Below are positions 34,005 to 44,515 of a stretch of DNA of 64,000 nt, piece after piece. The DNA lies in assembly GCF_002564105.1 (NCBI RefSeq), contig NZ_PDBX01000001.1, forward strand, positions 4,588,001 through 4,652,000, given 5' to 3'. The position numbers were made by a program, and so were the translations under genes. The notes under the pieces were generated by a model. That model was not told the DNA's origin. It was given only the letters and a program-made list of their open reading frames with translations, and made no database searches. Position 1 is the stretch's first letter; each line of letters begins with the position of its first letter. This DNA comes from Collimonas sp. PA-H2. GTDB taxonomy: Bacteria > Pseudomonadota > Gammaproteobacteria > Burkholderiales > Burkholderiaceae_D.

Positions 34005-35504
34005 TCAGCCCGCTTTCGGTGCTTGGCTGGCGGCGCTGCGCGCTGTATCGCCGCTATGCTGGAGCCAGCCGCCGCCCAGCGCGCGATACAGGTCGACCAG
34101 GCTGGTCAGGCGGTTCAGGCGCGCCGTGATCAAGGCCTGCTGAGCAGCGTAAAGATCGGTCTGCGCGGTCAGCACATTCAGATAGCTGTCGCTGCCGTTG
34201 GTGTAGAGCATGTTGGCCAGCTCGAACCGGCGCTGCTGGGCATCGGTGTAACGCTGCTGCGCCGCCAGCTGGTCGTCGTAGGTGCCGCGCGCAGCCAGGC
34301 CGTCGGATATCTCGCGGAAAGCGGTCTGGATGGTTTTCTCGTATTGCGCGATGCCGATATCCTTCTGGATCCGCGCCACGTCCAGGTTAGCCTGGTTGGC
34401 GCTGGCGTTGAAGATCGGCAGGGTCAGCGCCGGTATGAAGGACCAGGCGGCGGAGCCGGCGGCAAACAGCCCGCCCAGGGTCGCGCTGGCGCTGCCCAGG
34501 GTGCCGGTCAACGAGATGCGCGGGAAAAACGCCGCGCGGGCGGCGCCGATGTTGGCGTTCTCCGAGCGCAGGACTGCTTCCGCCTGCAAGATATCCGGAC
34601 GCCGCTGCAACAGGTCCGACGGCAAGCCGGCGGGAATATCCGCCAGGATGGGCTGGGCGTCCAGCTTGACTGCTTGCGGCAGGTCGCGCGGTAAGGGCTG
34701 GCCGACCAGCAGCACCAAGGCGTTCTCAGCCTGTGCCCGCAAGCGCACCTGAGCCGAATAGTTGACCTGAGCCTGTTCGACCGTGGTTTGCGACAGCCGC
34801 AAATCCAGTTCTGACGCCGTGCCTGTATCGAACTGCAGTTTCACGATCTTGTATGAAGCCTGGGCAGTCTGCAGGGTGCCCTGGGTCAGCGCCAGCTGTT
34901 CGTCGTAAGCCAGGGTGGCGAGGTACTGGTCGGCGATCTGGGACACCAGCAGTATCTCAGCGGCCTGGCGTGCGTGGGCGCTGGCCAGGTATTGTTCGAG
35001 CGCCGCGTCCGACAAACTGCGCAAGCGGCCGAAGAAATCGATTTCCCATGATGCGGACAGACCTGCCGAATAGTCATGGGAGACCGTAGGATTGTGGCTG
35101 GACGCGACGCTGGCTGGCGTGCGCGAATCCGAGAGGCCCGTATTGCCGTTGACCTGCGGGAACAGCGATGCGCGCTGGATCCGATATTGGGCCTGGACTT
35201 TTTCAACGTTCAGCACGGCGACGCGCAAATCCCGGTTGTTCTGCAGCGCCAGCTCGACCAGCCGCTGCAGGCGCGGATCAGGTAGGAAATTACGCCAGCC
35301 GATATCCGCCGCCGGCAGGGTTGTGGCGCCTGGTCTGGCGACGGGATCCTGGTAGGCCTGGCCGACCGGAAAGGCGCCAGCCACCGGCAACACCGGGCGC
35401 TGGTATACCGGCTGCAGCGAGCAGCCGGCGATGAAAGTCAGCAAAACCGCGCTGACGAGATATCTCGTATGTTTCGCATGTTTCGCATGTATATATCGTG
35501 CCAT
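34005..35504 (-). CDS. RND efflux outer-membrane factor (NodT/OprM type)
   Basis: A 499-residue lipoprotein. I choose ATG 35504 because GAGGAC lies upstream and the lipobox IAGC (Cys28) then sits in a normal signal peptide. Two repeated OEP domains of the TolC fold follow: ASWEIDFFGRLRSLSDAALE and DLLQRRPDILQAEAVLRSEN are family hallmarks. It forms the trimeric channel that lets substrates leave through the outer membrane. It begins one base after the pump gene stops, so it is the last gene of the fusion protein, pump, channel operon. Confidence 0.95.
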   Translation of the reverse strand: MARYIHAKHAKHTRYLVSAVLLTFIAGCSLQPVYQRPVLPVAGAFPVGQAYQDPVARPGATTLPAADIGWRNFLPDPRLQRLVELALQNNRDLRVAVLNVEKVQAQYRIQRASLFPQVNGNTGLSDSRTPASVASSHNPTVSHDYSAGLSASWEIDFFGRLRSLSDAALEQYLASAHARQAAEILLVSQIADQYLATLAYDEQLALTQGTLQTAQASYKIVKLQFDTGTASELDLRLSQTTVEQAQVNYSAQVRLRAQAENALVLLVGQPLPRDLPQAVKLDAQPILADIPAGLPSDLLQRRPDILQAEAVLRSENANIGAARAAFFPRISLTGTLGSASATLGGLFAAGSAAWSFIPALTLPIFNASANQANLDVARIQKDIGIAQYEKTIQTAFREISDGLAARGTYDDQLAAQQRYTDAQQRRFELANMLYTNGSDSYLNVLTAQTDLYAAQQALITARLNRLTSLVDLYRALGGGWLQHSGDTARSAASQAPKAG

Positions 35505-35505
35505 T

Positions 35506-38500
35506 TTAATGTCCTCTCGCACTTGGATCGGCCGCAATCCGCGGCGACGCTGCCGGCGCCGGTGCTTTCTTTTTCTTGCCCAGCTTGTTGGCGACCACCA
35601 CGTAAAACATCGGAATCATGAAGGTGGCGACGAAGGTAGCCGCCAAGGTACCGCCGATCACGCCGGTGCCGATGGCGTTCTGGCTGGCGGAGCCGGCGCC
35701 GTTGGCCAGCGCCAGCGGCAATACGCCAAGCACGAAGGCCATGGAGGTCATGACGATCGGCCGCATCCGCATATGCGCTGCTTCGATCGCCGCCTGCAGT
35801 GCGGTGCGGCCTTCTGTCTGGAGTTCGCGGGCGAATTCGACGATCAGGATTGCGTTCTTGGCCGACAGGCCAATCGTGGTCAATAACCCGACCTGGAAAT
35901 AAACGTCATTGGACAAGCCCATGAATGAGGTCGCGCAAAGCGCACCCAGAATGCCGAGCGGCACCACCATGATCACCGAAACCGGGATCGACCAGCTTTC
36001 ATACAGGGCGGCCAGGCTGAGGAACACCACCAGGATCGACAAGCCGTACAGCAAGGGCGCCTGCGAGCTTGACTGCGCCTGCTGTTTTGAAGTGCCGGTC
36101 CACTCGTAGCCGATGCCGGCCGGCAGCTGCTTGACCAGCTTTTCCATGGCAGCCATCGCTTTCCCGGAACTCTGGCCTGGCGCCGACTGGCCCTGGATCT
36201 CCATCGCCTCGACGCCGTTATAACGCTGCAGCTGCGGCGGACCGTAGGTCCATTCCATCGTGCCGAAGGCGGAAAACGGCACCATGCTTCCGCTGCTGCT
36301 GCGCACGTAGAGCTGCTGCATGTCGTCCGGGTTCATGCGGTAAGGCGCGTCGGCTTGCACGTAGACTTTCTTGATGCGGTTGTCGGTGTCGAGGAAATTA
36401 TTGACATAGCGCGAGCCCCAGGCAATCGAGAAGGTCTGGTCGATGTCGGCGGCGCTGACGCCGAGGGCGGCGGCTTTTTCGCGATCGATATTTACCTTGA
36501 TGGTCGGATTGTCGGCTTCGCCGGTAAAGCGCACTTGCGATAGGGCCGGGTCCTGTTTCGCCAGGGACAGCAGCTGGTCGCGCGCCTTGGCCAGGGCCTC
36601 ATGGCCAAGGCCGCCGCGATCTTCCAGTTCGAAATCGAAACCGGCGGCGCTGCCCAGGCCGCGGATCGGCGGCGGACTGGAGGCGAAAATGTCGGCCTCC
36701 TTGTTCGCGGAAAAATGCTTGTCGATGCGGTCCGACAGCGCCTTGGCGGTCAGTTCGGGCTTGTTGCGCAGCGACCAGTCCTTCAAGCGGACAAACAGCT
36801 GGCCCTGATTCTGGCCGCGGCCGGCATTGTTGTTGCCGTTCACGACAAAGGTGGCGTCGACCATGGCCGCCTCGTCTTTCAGCAGGTAATCGCTGATTTC
36901 GCTGAGCACCAGGCCGGTGCGGGCCTGGGTGGCGCCCGGCGGCGTTTGCACCTGGACGAAGAGGAAGCCCTGGTCTTCATTCGGCAGGAAGGAGGCCGGC
37001 AGGCGCACGAACATCACGCCGACGATGACCAGCGCCGCCAGGTAGACCAGCAGCCAGCGGCCGGAACGGGCGGCGACGTGGCGTACGCCCTTGACATACT
37101 TGTCGCGCCCCTTGTCGAAGTTGCGGTTGAACCAGCCGAAGCCGCCTTTTTTCTCGCTATGATCCTGGCTGGGGCGCTTCAGGATGGTGGCGCACAAGGC
37201 CGGCGTGAGCGACAGCGCGACGAATACCGACAACAGCATGGAGGCGACGATGGTGAGCGAAAACTGGCGATAGATCCCGCCCACCGTGCCGCTGGAGAAC
37301 GCCACCGGCACGAACACCGCGCACAGCACCATGGCCACGCCGATCAGGGCGCTGCTGATCTGACTCATCGCCTTGCGGGTTGCTTCCAGCGGCGACAAGC
37401 CATCCTCGTGCATTACTCGCTCGACGTTTTCCACCACTACGATGGCGTCGTCCACCAGCAAGCCGATCGCCAGCACCAGGCCGAACATGGACAAGGTATT
37501 GATCGAAAAGCCCAGCGCCGACATCACGCCGAAGGTCCCCAGCAGCACCACCGGCACCGTGATCGAAGGAATCAGCGTGGCGCGCACGTTCTGCAGGAAC
37601 AGGTACATCACCAGGAACACCAGCACGATGCCTTCCAGCAGGGTTTTTACGACTTCCTCTATCGAGATCTTGACGAAGGGCGTGACGTCGTTCGGGTAGA
37701 CCACCTTCAAGCCGTGCGGGAAATACGGTTCCAGTTCCTTGATGCGGGCCTTGATGGCATCCGCCGTGACCAGCGCGTTGCCGCCCGGCGCCAACTGGAT
37801 GCCGATGCCGGAAGCCGGTTGGCCGTTGTATTGATTGTCGACGTTGAAACTCTCGGCGCCGAGGTTGATGCGGGCGACGTCGCTCAGGCGCACCTGCGAG
37901 CCGTCCGGCAGCACCTTGAGCAAGACGTCGCCGAAATCCTTGGTGGTGCGCAGCAGGGTGGATTCCGTGATGGTTGCGCTCAGCTGCTGGTTCTGCACTG
38001 CCGGCGTGCCGCCCAGCTGGCCGCCGGAGATCTGCACGTTCTGGGCTTGCAAGGCGGCGGTGACGTCAAGCGGGGTGAGCGAATAACTGTTGAGCTTGGT
38101 CGGATCCAGCCAGACCCGCATCGCATACTGGGTGCCGAACACGTTCATGTTGCCGACGCCGTTGATGCGGCTGAGCGGGTCCTGGACATTCGATACCACG
38201 TAGTTGGCGATGTCGAACTTGTTCATGCTGTTGTCGGCCGAGACAAAGCCGATCACCATCAGGAAGGCGTTGCTGGATTTGGTGACCTTGACGCCGGACT
38301 GCTGCACCTGCGCCGGCAGCAGCGGCACCGCCAGCTGCAGCTTGTTTTGCACCTGCACCTGGGCGATGTCGGGATTGGTGCCGGCGGCGAAGGTCAGGGT
38401 AGTGGTCGACTGGCCGGTGTCGTCGCTGCTGGACGCCATGTACAGCAGGTTGTCGATGCCGTTCATCTGCTGTTCGATCACCTGCACCACGGTGTTTTGC

Positions 38501-38670
38501 ACGGTGGTGGCGGAAGCGCCGGGGTAGGTGGTGCTGATCTGGACCGTAGGCGGGGCGACAGGAGGGAACTGTTCGATCGGCAGCGAGAAAATGGATATCC
38601 CTCCCGCCAGCATGATCAGGATGGAAAGCACGATCGCAAAGATCGGCCGCTCGATGAAGAATTTTGCCAT
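35506..38670 (-). CDS. RND multidrug efflux pump, HAE1 family (AcrB/MexB type)
   Basis: A 1,054-residue protein with 12 transmembrane helices and two large periplasmic loops. It starts [20 protein letters not shown], the AcrB-type N-terminus. Motif [20 protein letters not shown] holds the two proton-relay Asp residues of helix 4. [20 protein letters not shown] and the C-terminal [20 protein letters not shown] (with one shift) are typical HAE1 motifs. It uses the proton gradient to extrude amphiphilic compounds. It is the middle gene of a three-gene operon. Confidence 0.97.
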   Translation of the reverse strand: MAKFFIERPIFAIVLSILIMLAGGISIFSLPIEQFPPVAPPTVQISTTYPGASATTVQNTVVQVIEQQMNGIDNLLYMASSSDDTGQSTTTLTFAAGTNPDIAQVQVQNKLQLAVPLLPAQVQQSGVKVTKSSNAFLMVIGFVSADNSMNKFDIANYVVSNVQDPLSRINGVGNMNVFGTQYAMRVWLDPTKLNSYSLTPLDVTAALQAQNVQISGGQLGGTPAVQNQQLSATITESTLLRTTKDFGDVLLKVLPDGSQVRLSDVARINLGAESFNVDNQYNGQPASGIGIQLAPGGNALVTADAIKARIKELEPYFPHGLKVVYPNDVTPFVKISIEEVVKTLLEGIVLVFLVMYLFLQNVRATLIPSITVPVVLLGTFGVMSALGFSINTLSMFGLVLAIGLLVDDAIVVVENVERVMHEDGLSPLEATRKAMSQISSALIGVAMVLCAVFVPVAFSSGTVGGIYRQFSLTIVASMLLSVFVALSLTPALCATILKRPSQDHSEKKGGFGWFNRNFDKGRDKYVKGVRHVAARSGRWLLVYLAALVIVGVMFVRLPASFLPNEDQGFLFVQVQTPPGATQARTGLVLSEISDYLLKDEAAMVDATFVVNGNNNAGRGQNQGQLFVRLKDWSLRNKPELTAKALSDRIDKHFSANKEADIFASSPPPIRGLGSAAGFDFELEDRGGLGHEALAKARDQLLSLAKQDPALSQVRFTGEADNPTIKVNIDREKAAALGVSAADIDQTFSIAWGSRYVNNFLDTDNRIKKVYVQADAPYRMNPDDMQQLYVRSSSGSMVPFSAFGTMEWTYGPPQLQRYNGVEAMEIQGQSAPGQSSGKAMAAMEKLVKQLPAGIGYEWTGTSKQQAQSSSQAPLLYGLSILVVFLSLAALYESWSIPVSVIMVVPLGILGALCATSFMGLSNDVYFQVGLLTTIGLSAKNAILIVEFARELQTEGRTALQAAIEAAHMRMRPIVMTSMAFVLGVLPLALANGAGSASQNAIGTGVIGGTLAATFVATFMIPMFYVVVANKLGKKKKAPAPAASPRIAADPSARGH

Positions 38671-38684
38671 TGCTCGGTCTGCCT

Positions 38685-39923
38685 CTATTTAGCTGCGACG
38701 ATGGTGGGCGCAGGCATGCTGGTTTGCGCTGCGGCAGAAGCGTTGCTTGCCGCCAGTTTTCCCACTGGCAGCCCGGACTGGCCCTGCGTCTCGGACGCAC
38801 GCACCAGCATGCCGGGCTGCACTTTCTGGACGCCGCTGACGATGATCCTTTCGCCCTCGTTCAGGCCGCCGGTGACCACCCATTGGTTGTCGAAGGTGTT
38901 TTGCGTTTGGATCGTCCGTTGCGCAACCTTGTTGTCGGGGCCGACCACCAGCGCGGTCGCCTGTCCTTGCGGGTTATGGCTGACGCCCTGGATAGGTACA
39001 AGGATGGCCTTGTCGTTGACGCCTTGCTCGATGCGGGCGCGTACGAACATGCCCGGCAGCAGAACATATTTCGGATTCGGGAAAAGCGCACGCACCGTGA
39101 CTGAACCGGTGCTCGGATCGACCGTGACGCCGTTGAACTGCAGCGTGCCGGGCAAGGGATATTGGCTGCCATCCTCCAGCGTCAGCGCCACCTTGACCTG
39201 GCCGGCGCCGTTCGGGGTCAACTGGCCGCTGGCGACGTCGCGCCGCAACTGCAGGCCGGCGACGCTGGACTGGTTGAGGTCGACGTAGATCGGATCGATC
39301 TGCTGGACGGTGGTCAGCAGCGTCGCGGCGCTGCCTTGCACGTAGGCGCCCTGGGTAACTTGTGAAATGCTGCTGCGGCCGCTGATAGGCGCGACTACCC
39401 GGGTGTATCCCAGGTTGATGCTGGCGCTGGCGACCGCGGCCCTGGCGGCGGCGACGTCGGCGGCAGCCTGGCCTTGCGCGGCGACAGCGTTGTCGTAAGC
39501 CTGTTTGCTGACAGCATTGCCGCCGATGAGGATCTTGTAGCGTTCCGCCTGCGAGCTGGTCGCGGCCAGGTTCGCTTCCGCCTTTTGCTGCGTCGCCTGT
39601 GCACTGTTCAAGGCAGCCTGGTATGGGGCCGGATCGATCTGATACAGCGCCTGGTTGGCCTTGACGTCGGCGCCTTCCTGGAAGCTGCGCTTCTGCACGA
39701 TGCCGTCGACCCGGGCGCGTACCTGCGCAATCAGGTAGGCGGAGGTGCGACCAGGAAGCTCCATGGTGACCGGGACGCTGGTCCGGCGTGCCGTGACTAC
39801 ACTGACTTCCGGCGGCGCTGTCTGTACAGCCGCGGGCTTTTTGGGAGAGCATCCGGCGAGCGCCAGGATGGCCAGCGCGGCGGCCAGGCCGACTGAATAT
39901 CTATTTGTTTTAGCTGTATGCAT
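38685..39923 (-). CDS. RND efflux membrane fusion protein (AcrA/MexA type)
   Basis: A 412-residue lipoprotein with lipobox LAGC (Cys25). It has the barrel-sandwich/lipoyl and alpha-hairpin pattern: [49 protein letters not shown]. The beta-barrel with [13 protein letters not shown] follows. It bridges the pump and the outer-membrane channel in the periplasm. It is the first gene of the operon, 14 bases before the pump. The 175-base region upstream contains a weak inverted pair CCGAAAC...GTTTCGG that could be an operator. Confidence 0.95.
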   Translation of the reverse strand: MHTAKTNRYSVGLAAALAILALAGCSPKKPAAVQTAPPEVSVVTARRTSVPVTMELPGRTSAYLIAQVRARVDGIVQKRSFQEGADVKANQALYQIDPAPYQAALNSAQATQQKAEANLAATSSQAERYKILIGGNAVSKQAYDNAVAAQGQAAADVAAARAAVASASINLGYTRVVAPISGRSSISQVTQGAYVQGSAATLLTTVQQIDPIYVDLNQSSVAGLQLRRDVASGQLTPNGAGQVKVALTLEDGSQYPLPGTLQFNGVTVDPSTGSVTVRALFPNPKYVLLPGMFVRARIEQGVNDKAILVPIQGVSHNPQGQATALVVGPDNKVAQRTIQTQNTFDNQWVVTGGLNEGERIIVSGVQKVQPGMLVRASETQGQSGLPVGKLAASNASAAAQTSMPAPTIVAAK

Positions 39924-40098
39924 AATTCCAGCCCCATTTGCCTTATCGAATTGCCGAAACCATTGATGCGGCGTGATTTCGCGTCAGTTTCGGTAACGCG
40001 CGCCATGCTTGAAGAAAAGTAGCCGGGGCTGGATGAAAGCGGGCAGGCTGTATTGTTGCCGCAGCGCTGCTCCGCGGTATTGCCGCGCTCAGAGCGCC

Positions 40099-40425
40099 TT
40101 AGCCGTTATATAGCGGGTTAGGCGAAACATAGACTCTGACCGGATGGTCAAGCAGGCCGGCAGGCGCGACGCGGTTCAGTTCAAACGACTTGGCCGGACC
40201 GTTGAAAGTCCAGGTGAACGTGTTGCCGCCGGCATTGAACTGGACCGCCTGGCCGCCTTGCACGTTGATGTATTTGGTGTCTGGCGTGATGGTGATGACG
40301 CGGCTGGTTGCAGTCGTGGCGGCAGCTTCGCCGAGCAGGCTGTGATTGCTTGCGGCCATGGACGATACGGCCGAGACGGACAGTGTCAAGGCAAGCAGGG
40401 TAGGAATCAGGAATCTCGAAGTCAT
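40099..40425 (-). CDS. CzcE-like small periplasmic protein
   Basis: A 108-residue protein from ATG 40425, with TGGAG upstream. Residues 1-24 are a signal peptide (FLIPTLLALTLSVSAVSSMA). The mature part ITPDTKYINVQGGQAVQFN, FTWTFNGPAKSFELNRVAP and VRVYVSPNPLYNG resembles the CzcE heavy-metal-resistance family, small dimeric periplasmic copper-binding proteins. The gene stands alone between the efflux operon and the phosphatase operon. Whether it still binds metal is unclear: few His, Cys or Met residues are present. Confidence 0.7.
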   Translation of the reverse strand: MTSRFLIPTLLALTLSVSAVSSMAASNHSLLGEAAATTATSRVITITPDTKYINVQGGQAVQFNAGGNTFTWTFNGPAKSFELNRVAPAGLLDHPVRVYVSPNPLYNG

Positions 40426-40635
40426 GATGTGCTCCAGTAAAAAAAGGAATGGTGTAGTCCGCAGTTTTGTGAAGAGCGGCAGTGACACTTTGCACGATGA
40501 CGGGTTAACCCCGGATTGGCGGTTCATTAACGATTGTTAATGTTCGAGACCTGCGGACTTGCCCGGCAAGCATGGCCGTGTCGCGCCAGGATGGGGGCAA
40601 GCCGATCCGCTGCAGGAGAGGCAGCGGCAAGTTAT

Positions 40636-41226
40636 CTAATTTTTGCTGTCAACACCTCTACGTATCTTTTCGACATCCACGGCGGCCATATATTTCGGAA
40701 TATTTTTCCAAAGCGAGTGGTATCCGTAGCCGCCCTCAGTCAGCTCTTCCAGCGCCTTTTGCTTGGTCCAGTCCTGGAATACGACGCGGTACATGGCGGT
40801 GACCAGGCCGGTCCGGTCGGCGCCGTGCCAGCAATGCAGCAAGACCGGGCCTTCCTTGGCGCCGGCGCGTATCGCGCGCAAGGCGTCGATCACATTCTTA
40901 TCGTTGATTTCCCAGGTGTTGATGCCGACATGCACGGCCTTGATGCCAGTATTTTTTAGTAAACCGTCATCCGAGTGGAATGAGCGCAGGTTGACCACTG
41001 TTCTGATGTCCAGCTGGTTGAGCGTCTTGATGTCCTGGGGCCGCAAGGCGGCGCTGCGATAGAAATTCTTGTCGACCAAATAGAGATTGGCCGAGGTGTC
41101 CACCGCCTGAGCCCATTCTGGTTTGCGGACGGCCGTTTGGCCTGTGTCTGCTTGCGCATGTGGTGCAAAGGCAAATTGGATCAGCAGGGCTGATTGGGCC
41201 AAGCGTTTCAGGAAATGAGATGTCAT
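40636..41226 (-). CDS. Exported dual-specificity/tyrosine phosphatase
   Basis: A 196-residue protein. Start ATG 41226 overlaps the stop of the GDYXXLXY gene by four bases. Residues 1-26 are a signal peptide (LAQSALLIQFAFAPHAQA). The catalytic signature HCWHGADRTG gives Cys132 and Arg138 of the HCx5R loop. NFYRSAALRPQDIKTLNQL and IRTVVNLRS match the N-terminal part of bacterial DSP/tyrosine phosphatases. It probably removes phosphate from phosphotyrosine, inositol or phospholipid head groups in the periplasm. Last gene of a four-gene operon. Confidence 0.9.
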   Translation of the reverse strand: MTSHFLKRLAQSALLIQFAFAPHAQADTGQTAVRKPEWAQAVDTSANLYLVDKNFYRSAALRPQDIKTLNQLDIRTVVNLRSFHSDDGLLKNTGIKAVHVGINTWEINDKNVIDALRAIRAGAKEGPVLLHCWHGADRTGLVTAMYRVVFQDWTKQKALEELTEGGYGYHSLWKNIPKYMAAVDVEKIRRGVDSKN

Positions 41227-41774
41227 TGTTTGCTGTTGGTAGTTGCCAGAGTTTTCTTGATGCGGTCGGGAATCGCCTGGTGCTGCTGGTCCGCCAGGCC
41301 AGCCAGCAAGGCTGTGCCATCGCTCGCCACGCGGAAGATCGCGTAGCGGGCCAGGGCGAAGCGGGCGCCTTCTCCCTCGGCGAAGAAATAACTGTTGCTC
41401 GGCAGGTGTGCGCCATTGTCTTCCCATTTCAAGCGCACCAGGGTTTCGCCGGCTTGCGGCTGTTCGCCGGCCTGGGCCATTCGCAGAAACTGCGCAACGC
41501 CGTCGACGTCGGTGCCGAGTATTACATCGAGCGCTTGACCTGGGGTCGGGGGCGCTTTTGCGACGACCAGTTCATTAGTCAGCTGTTGCGTCAGTTGATA
41601 GTCAAGCGCCATGTAATCACCCTGCATCAGTGAACGCGGATCGACCGGACGCAGTGGCAGCAATATGGCGCGGCCCTGCGCCAGGGTTTGTTCATGCCGC
41701 CAGACGATGCCGTTCAGGAACAGCAAGGTGGTCAGCGCAGCGATTATGAAAAGGGGCAGGCGCCAGCGCATCAT
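41223..41774 (-). CDS. GDYXXLXY-domain membrane-anchored protein
   Basis: A 183-residue protein. One N-terminal transmembrane helix (LPLFIIAALTTLLFLNGIV) is followed by a periplasmic domain with the family motif QGDYMALDY and VRLKWEDNG, ALARYAIFR. Proteins of this family are nearly always encoded with DUF4401 and DUF2157 proteins, as here. Their biochemical role is not known. Both ends overlap neighbouring genes by four bases. Confidence 0.9.
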   Translation of the reverse strand: MMRWRLPLFIIAALTTLLFLNGIVWRHEQTLAQGRAILLPLRPVDPRSLMQGDYMALDYQLTQQLTNELVVAKAPPTPGQALDVILGTDVDGVAQFLRMAQAGEQPQAGETLVRLKWEDNGAHLPSNSYFFAEGEGARFALARYAIFRVASDGTALLAGLADQQHQAIPDRIKKTLATTNSKQ

Positions 41775-42859
41775 GCTGCTCTCCTCGACATGAACAGCCA
41801 CACCAGCAACAGCACGATGCCGCTCGCCATCAGCAGCAGTCCCTTGTACAGCAGAGGGCAGTTCAAGTAGTAATAGAAAGCGCCGAAGCCGGCCAGTGCA
41901 GCGGCAATGCCGAGCGCTGTCAGGTAGCTGCGGCCTTCGGCCAGGCCGATCCACAGCACCAGCGCCGCTGTCGCCAGCGCTGGCGACAATACGCAGAGCG
42001 GCAACAGCACCGCCAGCGGCCAGACCCTGGCCGCCAATCCGGGGTTGCGGCGCAGCGTGATGAAGACGACCAGCAGCAACGGCAGTAGATCGAGCAGCCG
42101 GTAGGCAAGCCAGAGTCCATTTGGCGCCAGCCATTGATCTGTGTTGATTGTGACCCGGATCAAGACGTGCCAAACCGTGGTCTGCCACAGCTGTGCGCCA
42201 AGCCAGAACCACAGCAAGGCATGGCGCACCGGCTGCCAGACCGCCGGGCCGAGGCCGAACAGTTTCAGCGGATGGGCCCACAGCCACCATAGCGCCAGCG
42301 AAAATAGCAGATTGCGTAGCGGCGCCAGCTGCCAGTTCCAGGCAGCCAGCTCTTGCCTGCTTACGTCGAAGCGTCCCAGCCATGGCGTCATCCAGTACCA
42401 CAGCACCGCCAGCATGACGCCAGCCGCAATGAAACGCAGCAGGCGATGTCCGGACAGTACGAACAGGATCAGCGCCAGCACGAAGGCCGGTAGTTCCCAC
42501 GAGTCCGGCTTCAGGCCGGCGCCGACCAGCACGGCGCCGGCAATCGCTACCGGCACCGCCATCTGCGGCAGGAAAAACGATTGCCGCTTGAGCCGCATCA
42601 CGGCTGTAGCAACGGCTATCAGCAGCACGCCGCAAACGATCCAGGCGCTTTCGTTGCTGGCGATGAAGGCCGGCACTACCACTGCCGCCACCAGCAAACC
42701 GGCGGCAATCCAGGCTGCGATGGTTTGCAGGATCATGACCGACCAAGGCAGGGCATCATCGTGCTCAGGCAAGGCAGCGTCCTGGCGCAGCGCGCCGCTC
42801 TCGCGCAAGCCGGCGATCACGCTGTCCCAGCCGGCAATCTGGTCGTTTGGCTGGCTCAT
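41771..42859 (-). CDS. DUF4401 polytopic membrane protein
   Basis: A 362-residue protein starting MSQPNDQIAGWDSVI. About ten or eleven transmembrane helices follow a short cytoplasmic N-terminus. Family hallmarks include the Trp-rich LFSLALWWLWAHPLK and GLWLAYRLLDLLPLLLVV. The function of DUF4401 is unknown. Start and stop overlap the DUF2157 and GDYXXLXY genes by ATGA, which indicates a fixed stoichiometric unit. Confidence 0.9.
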   Translation of the reverse strand: MSQPNDQIAGWDSVIAGLRESGALRQDAALPEHDDALPWSVMILQTIAAWIAAGLLVAAVVVPAFIASNESAWIVCGVLLIAVATAVMRLKRQSFFLPQMAVPVAIAGAVLVGAGLKPDSWELPAFVLALILFVLSGHRLLRFIAAGVMLAVLWYWMTPWLGRFDVSRQELAAWNWQLAPLRNLLFSLALWWLWAHPLKLFGLGPAVWQPVRHALLWFWLGAQLWQTTVWHVLIRVTINTDQWLAPNGLWLAYRLLDLLPLLLVVFITLRRNPGLAARVWPLAVLLPLCVLSPALATAALVLWIGLAEGRSYLTALGIAAALAGFGAFYYYLNCPLLYKGLLLMASGIVLLLVWLFMSRRAA

Positions 42860-43875
42860 TGTGCCGCCTCCATTAGTGCAGGTTGCGGCGCGGCTTGCCA
42901 TTCCTGGTAGCGGGCGTGCAGCCACCAGCCGATGGCGCCTAGGCCGCCTATCGCCAGTATGGAAACCGGATACAGCCAGTTGTCGCCATGGGCGGAACCG
43001 ACCACCCAGGCCAGCATAGCGACCCAGACAGAAAACAAAGGCAGCGCCAGCAGCAACAAATCGCGCCGCTGTAAATAAAAATAGAGCGCTGCAGCCACGC
43101 AGGCCAACCATAAGGCCAGGATTACGGGGCTGCTGCTGGCTGCCGAGAGCCCGAAAACATGCTGATGTGCGCCAGCCAGCACCATGCTGGCCTGGATCGT
43201 CAGCAGTAGCGCCAATCCTAATCCCAGCAGGCGCGACAAGATGCGCGCGGTCCATGGCGCCGCCGCGCTTTGCAGCCTTTCGACCAGGGCCAGCGCCGCC
43301 AGCCAGAAGCCGATCAAGGGCAGGTTGGCTTCATCGAACAGGCTCCAGGCCGACAGCGCCGGACGCCACGGCGCATGCGGCAGCCACAGCTGTAGCGCCA
43401 GCGATGCAATGACGATCCACAAGCCCCACAGCGGTGCGAAATTGGCCAGCAGCGCCCATGGCAAGGCCAGCGCCGCCCACAGCGCAAACAGCTGCCAGGC
43501 ATCGGCGCCGGTCTGATAGGTTTGCCCGATCACCGCCAGCCAGATGCCGGACATGGCAGCTACGGCAAACAGCGCCCAGCGCCGGCCATCGCTGTCAGGC
43601 CGGGCCAGGAAAGCCCAGGCCAGCAGCGCCAGCCAGCCGGCTTCGGCGACGCCGACCCGCGCCAGGCGCGGCCAGGTCAGCCAATTGGAAGCGAATACCA
43701 TCACGGTGCCGGCGAGCAAGCACAGGGCACCGCTGATCAACAGCAGCAGTGCGGCAAGCCGGCGCCAGCGCTCGGCGTCAGGCGCCAGATGCAAAGCCAG
43801 CAGCGCGCGCCGATAGCCCGGCTGGTCGAGTGCTCCGCTGTCCTGCCAGTGATCAAGAATGCTGCGTGCATTCAT
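42856..43875 (-). CDS. DUF2157 polytopic membrane protein
   Basis: A 339-residue protein. The cytoplasmic N-terminal region (ILDHWQDSGALDQPGYRRAL) is typical of DUF2157 and is followed by about nine transmembrane helices. GQTYQTGADAWQLFALWAAL is a conserved motif of the family. First gene of the operon DUF2157, DUF4401, GDYXXLXY, phosphatase. Function unknown. Confidence 0.9.
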   Translation of the reverse strand: MNARSILDHWQDSGALDQPGYRRALLALHLAPDAERWRRLAALLLLISGALCLLAGTVMVFASNWLTWPRLARVGVAEAGWLALLAWAFLARPDSDGRRWALFAVAAMSGIWLAVIGQTYQTGADAWQLFALWAALALPWALLANFAPLWGLWIVIASLALQLWLPHAPWRPALSAWSLFDEANLPLIGFWLAALALVERLQSAAAPWTARILSRLLGLGLALLLTIQASMVLAGAHQHVFGLSAASSSPVILALWLACVAAALYFYLQRRDLLLLALPLFSVWVAMLAWVVGSAHGDNWLYPVSILAIGGLGAIGWWLHARYQEWQAAPQPALMEAAQ

Positions 43876-44058
43876 CGTTGGCCTCCATTTAAGGATGATT
43901 GATAGCGGGGAGGGCGCGCCATCAATTCAATGTTGTCATTTCAATATATCCATGGCAGGATACGGCAGTAATTTCTTTTTTGCAATATCCGTTCGGCCGG
44001 CCCCAGAATCACTAAGGGCTATCGAGCGGAATTTTTGCGCTTTATCGCTAGGGTTTTC

Positions 44059-44373
44059 ATGTCGACCATCATGACCATTGTTTTGGCTTGTCTCCCGCTG
44101 ATTCTGGCTGCTGCGGTTACTGTGATCAGTTGGAGTACTTTGTCGCGCCCATTTTTGTTTTTCGTTGCGGCCGTGCTGTCGCTGGGAGGGGTGCAAGCAT
44201 TGGTCGCGCCGGTTGCTTATCCTATATTGCTGTCAGCCGCTGGAAGCACGTACGAAGCAGCAGGTAACGAAGCACTGGTCCGGACAAACATTGTGGCTGC
44301 GGTTGCTCAGCTGACCTTGGGGCTGGCGTTCTTGTGGTGGCTTTATCGTGGTTTGCGCAAACAGCTTAAATGA
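44059..44373 (+). CDS. Small three-helix membrane protein
   Basis: A 104-residue protein from ATG 44059 with AGGG a few bases upstream (a TTG at 44035 is a less likely start). Hydrophobic segments at about residues 2-24, 30-60 and 80-96. It ends with a basic tail (RGLRKQLK). No family recognised. Confidence 0.65.
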   Translation: MSTIMTIVLACLPLILAAAVTVISWSTLSRPFLFFVAAVLSLGGVQALVAPVAYPILLSAAGSTYEAAGNEALVRTNIVAAVAQLTLGLAFLWWLYRGLRKQLK

Positions 44374-44515
44374 AAAAGAAGTGACCTGGAATCTGCGAAA
44401 TGAAATCTTGTGCTGGCCATCACTGGGTTTTGCAAGAAAGCAGATAGGGGACGCGACGACTAGTCGAAGTCAGCCAACACACGCACACATAATCCGCTGT
44501 CAAAACTTTATAACT

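Noticed and set aside
36601..39288. An 895-codon plus-strand ORF
   Set aside because: It runs antisense to the RND pump and fusion-protein genes, is rich in His, Arg and Gln as expected from a shadow frame at high GC, and has no domain.
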